From Flavobacteria bacterium RIFCSPLOWO2_12_FULL_31_7 (GTDB lineage Bacteria > Bacteroidota > Bacteroidia > Flavobacteriales > Flavobacteriaceae): 9,420 nt of DNA. Numbering within the stretch: position 1 is the first letter of the stretch; each line of letters starts with the position of its first letter. Where the stretch lies: contig MGWJ01000010.1 in assembly GCA_001800945.1 (NCBI GenBank), forward strand, positions 1-9,420. The letters are read 5' to 3'. Below the pieces are notes generated by a model that did no database searches, was not told the origin of the DNA, and saw only the letters and a list, made by a program, of their open reading frames with translations. Shown piece after piece: positions 6,283-9,420 of the stretch. The position numbers and the translations under genes were made by a program.

Positions 6283-6483
6283 TAGTTATTCCGAAGAAAA
6301 ACTCAACCTATCAACTTTCCACAACGTTTGTATCCCGAAGCTTCAGAACTAAAAGAGTCTCACACAATCTAATTCACGCTAGTATTAAAAACAAACAATA
6401 AGAGATGCTTTCAGCATGACAAGCTTGTAAGTAATTTCACCAAAAACAAATAACACTTACAACACTCCTGTTAAATTTTGAGC
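6283..6483. other. Gene-free convergent gap with a possible degenerate repeat
   Basis: No open frame or promoter of note is visible on either strand. The stretch AGAGATGCTTTCAGCATGACAA (6401-6422, given here as its two halves AGAGATGCTTT and CAGCATGACAA) holds a 5-bp stem, ATGCT (6405-6409) with AGCAT (6413-6417). Its GAGAT...GCATGACAA frame resembles the short dispersed intergenic repeats of Bacteroidota genomes. A second part, CCCGAAGCTTCAG (6334-6346), has the same flavour. No T-rich terminator for the plus-strand gene is apparent. Confidence 0.35.
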
Positions 6484-6511
6484 AAAAAAAAATCCCAGCA
6501 AAGCCGGGATT
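6484..6511 (-). terminator. Intrinsic terminator of the lipoprotein gene
   Basis: Read on the minus strand, AATCCCGGC (6511-6503) pairs with GCTGGGATT (6499-6491), 9 bp with one G-T pair around the loop TTT, followed by a run of T (nine A on the plus strand at 6484-6492). It lies 29 bp after the lipoprotein stop codon. In the plus direction the stem is followed only by GATTTCTTTT, so it may act weakly for the convergent YegP-like gene too. Confidence 0.88.
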
Positions 6512-6514
6512 GAT

Positions 6515-6530
6515 TTCTTTTCGAAAAGAA
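6515..6530. repeat. Perfect 16-bp palindrome in the lipoprotein 3' UTR
   Basis: TTCTTTTCGAAAAGAA is a perfect palindrome between the lipoprotein stop codon and its terminator. It could form a second RNA hairpin (with a strained loop) or be a protein-binding site. It has no T-run of its own. Confidence 0.5.
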
Positions 6531-6539
6531 GGTCAAATA

Positions 6540-6758
6540 TTATTTTTTAACTTCTTCTTTAACTTCTTCAGTTTTTGCAGCAGCAGAATCTACTTTTGTA
6601 GCAGCAGAATCAACAACAGTAGCAGCAGAATCAACTACAGTAGCAGCAGAATCAACTACAGTAGCAGTAGAATCAGCAGTAGCTTCTCCTTCAGCTTTTT
6701 TGTTACAAGATACTAATACTGCAGCAACGAATGCAATGCTTAAAACAACTTTTTTCAT
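6540..6758 (-). CDS. Small repeat-bearing lipoprotein
   Basis: A 72-aa protein with a type II signal peptide: MKK, a hydrophobic core VVLSIAFVAAVL, and the lipobox LVSC with the acylated cysteine at 18. The mature 55 residues begin CNKKAEGEATADS, followed by a run of heptads: three copies of VVDSAAT (34-54) and a fourth variant, KVDSAAA (55-61). The tail is KTEEVKEEVKK. The residues after Cys18 are Asn-Lys-Lys rather than the acid-rich signal known for surface export in Flavobacteriia, so it probably faces the periplasm. It has its own promoter and terminator and so is a single-gene unit. Small size, Ala/Val/Asp/Ser heptads and a C-terminal lysine recall Braun-type lipoproteins, but that is analogy only. 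Function unknown. The frame across the repeats is intact and the antisense frame over the same DNA is a low-complexity shadow. Confidence 0.85.
   Translation of the reverse strand: MKKVVLSIAFVAAVLVSCNKKAEGEATADSTATVVDSAATVVDSAATVVDSAATKVDSAAAKTEEVKEEVKK
6580..6684 (-). repeat. 21-bp in-frame tandem repeat inside the lipoprotein gene
   Basis: Four 21-base units lie at 6580-6600, 6601-6621, 6622-6642 and 6643-6663, each beginning GCAGCAGAATC on the plus strand. Units 6622-6642 and 6643-6663 are identical. A degenerate fifth unit runs to 6684. Each unit encodes one heptad, so gain or loss of a unit keeps the frame. Confidence 0.88.
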
Positions 6759-6793
6759 CTTAATTTTATTATAAAGGTTAATTATTTATGGAG

Positions 6794-6822
6794 CAAAGAT
6801 ATAAAATTTTTTAAATGACAAA
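6794..6822 (-). promoter_or_regulatory. Promoter of the lipoprotein gene with upstream A-tracts
   Basis: On the minus strand TTTG (6822-6819), 17 bases, then TATCTTTG (6801-6794) fits TTG-N17..19-TAnnTTTG. The predicted start near 6788 gives an AT-rich leader of about 30 bases. Upstream lie three A-tracts on the minus strand (6825-6830, 6836-6843, 6845-6853), spaced about one helical turn apart, which may act as a bend or UP-like element. Confidence 0.7.
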
Positions 6823-6895
6823 CATTTTTTCTGTCTTTTTTTTATTTTTTTTTCTTTGTTGTCCGAAATGGTTTTTACAACTACCGTGCCAAAAA

Positions 6896-9058
6896 TTATT
6901 TTTTTGCTTTTTTTGGTGTATTTGGCTGGTTATAAATGATTTTCATTTCATCGATTAAATTTTTAGCACCAGCAAACTTATCAATGATGAATAAAATATA
7001 GCGAGAATCAACCATAATATTCCTACAAATGTCTGGAGAATAATACACATCACTCATCGTTCCTTCCCAAACTCTATCAAAGTTCAAACCAATCAAATTT
7101 CCGTTAGCATCTAAGGCTGGACTTCCAGAATTTCCACCCGTTGTATGATTCGTTGCAATGAAAGCAACTGGCATTTTACCATTTTCGGCATATTTACCAT
7201 AATCCTTAGCGTTATATAAGTCGATTAATTTCTTTGGGACATCAAACTCATAATCACCAGGAACGTATTTTTCCATTACACCATCTAAATAAGTAAACGG
7301 CGTGTAAACTACTGCATCACTTGGTTTGTAACCTTTTACTTTTCCATAAGTAACACGTAATGTTGAATTCGCATCAGGGAAAATTCGAGCTGATTTCGGA
7401 CTTAATTCTAAAATCGCCTTCATATATGTACGTTGCGTCGCAATATTTTTTAAATTGATTTCATCGTATTTTGGCGCTACATTTTTATTATAAGCTTCCG
7501 CTAATGTTTTCACAAAAGCAAACCCTTTATCTTGATTTAATTTTTCTAAAACCGTTTTCGTATCTCCAGTTAATAATTCTTTTAAACCTGCATAAGAAGT
7601 TAATTTTGAAGATTTAAAAATATCCGCCGCTAGTTGCGAAGCATTGATTCCTTTTACACTTTGAGGCAAAAATTGTTGTGGTGATTTTTTACTGTAAATA
7701 TCTATCAGTTTTTCGAAGACTTTTTCATCAACTTCTGCATTAAAATCTTTATATAAAGGCTCAAAAGTTTCAATTAAATTCTTTTTTCTATCATTGAAAG
7801 CTTGTTCTCCTTTTGAATTATACACTTGCTCTAACTGAAACAAACGATATCCAAAATTTAAAATTTCAGTATGACGTAATACTACTTCGCTATAATAATC
7901 TCTAGCAATTGCAAATTCTTTAATTTCTGCATAATTTTTAGCGAAATCTGATAGCAAATTACCATACTCAGCTTGTTTTCCAGCTTTTGCAATTTTATCT
8001 GTTAAATCTTTTTCGAACTTTTGTTTTGCTCCTACTGCGTTCGATTTAATTAATCCTTTACGCTCACCAATCCATTTCTTCCACGCATTGGCAATAGAAG
8101 CATATTTTGAAGCATATTGAATTTTAATCGCCTGATCTTTTCTCATGAAACCATCTTGTACTTTCAAAGCAGCATCACGTACTTCAATTCGAGCTGGATT
8201 TAAATCATTTACAATTTGTTCCACCGCATAAGAAGGCAAATATTCAGTAGTTCTTCCTGGATAACCTAAAACCATTGTGAAATCGTTTTCCTTAATTCCC
8301 TTGGCAGAAACTGGGAAAAAGTGTTTTGGTGTATAAGGTACATTGTCTTTTGAATATTCAGCTGGACGATTATTTTTATCTGCATATACTCTGAATAAAG
8401 AAAAATCTCCCGTATGACGAGGCCAAACCCAGTTGTCTGTATCTGATCCAAATTTTCCAATTGAACTTGGTGGTGCACCTACTAAACGTACATCTTTAAA
8501 GTTTTCGGTTACAAATAGTAAATATTGATTTCCATCGTAAAAAGTACGAACTAAAATATCTTGCCAAGCTTCTTTTTTATAAGTTTTAGAAATTTCAGCT
8601 ATATTTTGTTGAATTTTCTTTTGTTTATCTGCTTCCGACAAAGATTCTGTTCCAGCTAAAATTGAAGTAGTTACATCATTAATACTCACAATAAAAGTTA
8701 CCACAACACCTGGATTTGGTAACTCTTCATCCATTTTGTAAGCCCAAAATCCATTCGCTAAATAATCGTGCTCTACAGTAGAATGACTTTGGATATTATC
8801 GTACCCACAGTGGTGATTGGTTAACAATAATCCTTTTGAAGAAATCATTTCCGCTGTACAACCTCCATCAAACTGAGGAACAGCATCTTTTAAAGAAGAC
8901 TGGTTAATAGAATAAATTTGTTCCGCTGTAAGTTTCGAACCTAAAGCTTTCATTTCGTTTTCGTTCATTCCTTTTAATAAAGAAGGAATCCACATTCCGC
9001 CTTGCTGGGCATTTACCTGAACGATAAATAATAGTAAGAATAGTTTTAAAAATCTCAT
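6896..9058 (-). CDS. S46-family dipeptidyl-peptidase, DPP11-like
   Basis: A secreted serine exopeptidase that removes dipeptides from the N-terminus of peptides in the periplasm. It is 720 aa, the usual size for family S46. A signal peptide (about 1-17) ends VNAQQ. The chymotrypsin-like triad is visible: His83 in TNHHCGYD (80-87), Asp218 in RHTGDFS (214-220) and Ser644 in GGNSGSP (641-647). The middle (about 270-560) is the helical cap typical of S46. DNWVWP (208-213) fits the Asn-Trp that binds the substrate N-terminus. Arg662 in NFDRVWEG lies 18 residues after the serine, as Arg673 does after Ser655 in Porphyromonas DPP11, where it selects Asp or Glu at P1; DPP7 has Gly there. I therefore infer DPP11-type acidic specificity. 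The ATG at 9058 begins the signal peptide. The gene starts 5 bp after the GNAT stop, so both are probably in one operon. No clear terminator follows. Confidence 0.94.
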   Translation of the reverse strand: MRFLKLFLLLFIVQVNAQQGGMWIPSLLKGMNENEMKALGSKLTAEQIYSINQSSLKDAVPQFDGGCTAEMISSKGLLLTNHHCGYDNIQSHSTVEHDYLANGFWAYKMDEELPNPGVVVTFIVSINDVTTSILAGTESLSEADKQKKIQQNIAEISKTYKKEAWQDILVRTFYDGNQYLLFVTENFKDVRLVGAPPSSIGKFGSDTDNWVWPRHTGDFSLFRVYADKNNRPAEYSKDNVPYTPKHFFPVSAKGIKENDFTMVLGYPGRTTEYLPSYAVEQIVNDLNPARIEVRDAALKVQDGFMRKDQAIKIQYASKYASIANAWKKWIGERKGLIKSNAVGAKQKFEKDLTDKIAKAGKQAEYGNLLSDFAKNYAEIKEFAIARDYYSEVVLRHTEILNFGYRLFQLEQVYNSKGEQAFNDRKKNLIETFEPLYKDFNAEVDEKVFEKLIDIYSKKSPQQFLPQSVKGINASQLAADIFKSSKLTSYAGLKELLTGDTKTVLEKLNQDKGFAFVKTLAEAYNKNVAPKYDEINLKNIATQRTYMKAILELSPKSARIFPDANSTLRVTYGKVKGYKPSDAVVYTPFTYLDGVMEKYVPGDYEFDVPKKLIDLYNAKDYGKYAENGKMPVAFIATNHTTGGNSGSPALDANGNLIGLNFDRVWEGTMSDVYYSPDICRNIMVDSRYILFIIDKFAGAKNLIDEMKIIYNQPNTPKKAKK

Positions 9059-9063
9059 GTGTA

Positions 9064-9420
9064 TTATAATTTATGTTTTAATATTTTGCGATTATGCACT
9101 TCAAAATCGTGGGCAAGATACAATTTTTGTGCATTTTCATTATGTTCTTCTACTTCCAAATAAAGCATTTTAACATTTAATTGTGAACTTTCTTGTTGAA
9201 CAAAACGAACAGCTTGTTTCCCAAATCCTTTACCTTGATATTCTTTTTTTATATATAATTCATCCAAAAAGGCTAATATTCCTTTATACTCAAAACTAAA
9301 AACAAAGGTTAAAATCACATAACCAACAATTTTTTCATCTTGACAAACTAGCCACGCTTTTCCTAAATTTGGATGAGCAATAAATGTTTCGAAAAGTTGT
9401 TTTGATACTTCGATATCAAT
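9064..9420 (-). CDS. GNAT-family N-acetyltransferase, start beyond the right edge
   Basis: The frame is open to the last base of the window, so 118 C-terminal residues are visible and the start lies outside. An in-frame GTG at 9318 is internal, because the upstream part already reads as conserved sequence (GKAWLVCQDEKIVGYVILTF). Acetyl-CoA binding is shown by motif A: LDELYIKKEYQGKGFGKQAV, with the Q-x-x-G-x-G loop as QGKGFG. Motif B follows as LYLEVEEHNENAQKLYLAHDFE, the Asn and Tyr-rich helix near the C-terminus. The protein ends HNRKILKHKL. The acetyl acceptor cannot be inferred. Its stop codon lies 5 bp before the ATG of the S46 peptidase, which suggests co-transcription, although a shared function is not evident. 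Confidence 0.88.
   Translation of the reverse strand: MDIEVSKQLFETFIAHPNLGKAWLVCQDEKIVGYVILTFVFSFEYKGILAFLDELYIKKEYQGKGFGKQAVRFVQQESSQLNVKMLYLEVEEHNENAQKLYLAHDFEVHNRKILKHKL

Noticed and set aside
6510..6716. Plus-strand open frame rich in Ser-Arg-Ile-Asn repeats over the lipoprotein gene
   Set aside because: It is the antisense reading of the 21-bp repeats. The minus-strand frame has a lipobox, promoter and terminator, and the plus frame has none.
6837..6896. Terminator for the S46 peptidase gene
   Set aside because: On the minus strand the region is A-rich, not T-rich, and the only stem (GTTGT/ACAAC with a 14-base loop) is poor.
8266..8478. Second minus-strand frame inside the S46 peptidase gene
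   Set aside because: It overlaps conserved catalytic sequence of the peptidase in another frame and shows no family features.

Overview
The window is AT-rich (about one third G+C by eye) and reads as chromosomal DNA of a Bacteroidota bacterium, most likely a Flavobacterium-like member of the Flavobacteriaceae. The clues are promoters of the form TTG-N17..19-TAnnTTTG, no clear Shine-Dalgarno sequences, tRNA genes without an encoded CCA, an HPPK/deoxynucleoside-kinase fusion, a periplasmic S46 dipeptidyl-peptidase and a small 'VSC' lipoprotein.

Left part (1-4822): a folK-type HPPK gene fused to a deoxynucleoside-kinase domain (+); a convergent SpoU/TrmH-family RNA 2'-O-methyltransferase gene (-); and, divergent from it, mutS (+). 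Both gaps beside the methyltransferase gene carry short repeats of about 9-nt period. The methyltransferase promoter lies so close to its ATG that the mRNA may be leaderless.

Middle (4823-5348): a compact tRNA unit with a good promoter, tRNA-Gly(GCC), two almost identical tRNA-Leu(UAA) genes and a clear intrinsic terminator. The two Leu copies differ at only four bases. These form two fully compensated base pairs in the variable arm.

Right part (5349-9420): an unrecognised three-helix membrane protein with deviating codon use; a tandem DUF1508 (YegP-like) protein; then, on the minus strand, a small lipoprotein with 21-bp repeats (own promoter and terminator), an S46 peptidase with DPP11-type specificity residues, and a GNAT acetyltransferase running off the right edge, 5 bp upstream of the peptidase gene and probably in its operon.

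Most of the window is housekeeping: folate and nucleotide metabolism, RNA modification, mismatch repair, tRNA supply and peptide use. I see no transposase, integrase, CRISPR array, toxin-antitoxin pair or defence cluster, and nothing I could defend as a wholly new system. The best leads are the kinase half of the folK fusion (which lacks the usual D/E-R-S arginine), the covarying tRNA pair, the repeat-rich gaps, the repeat lipoprotein and the orphan membrane protein.
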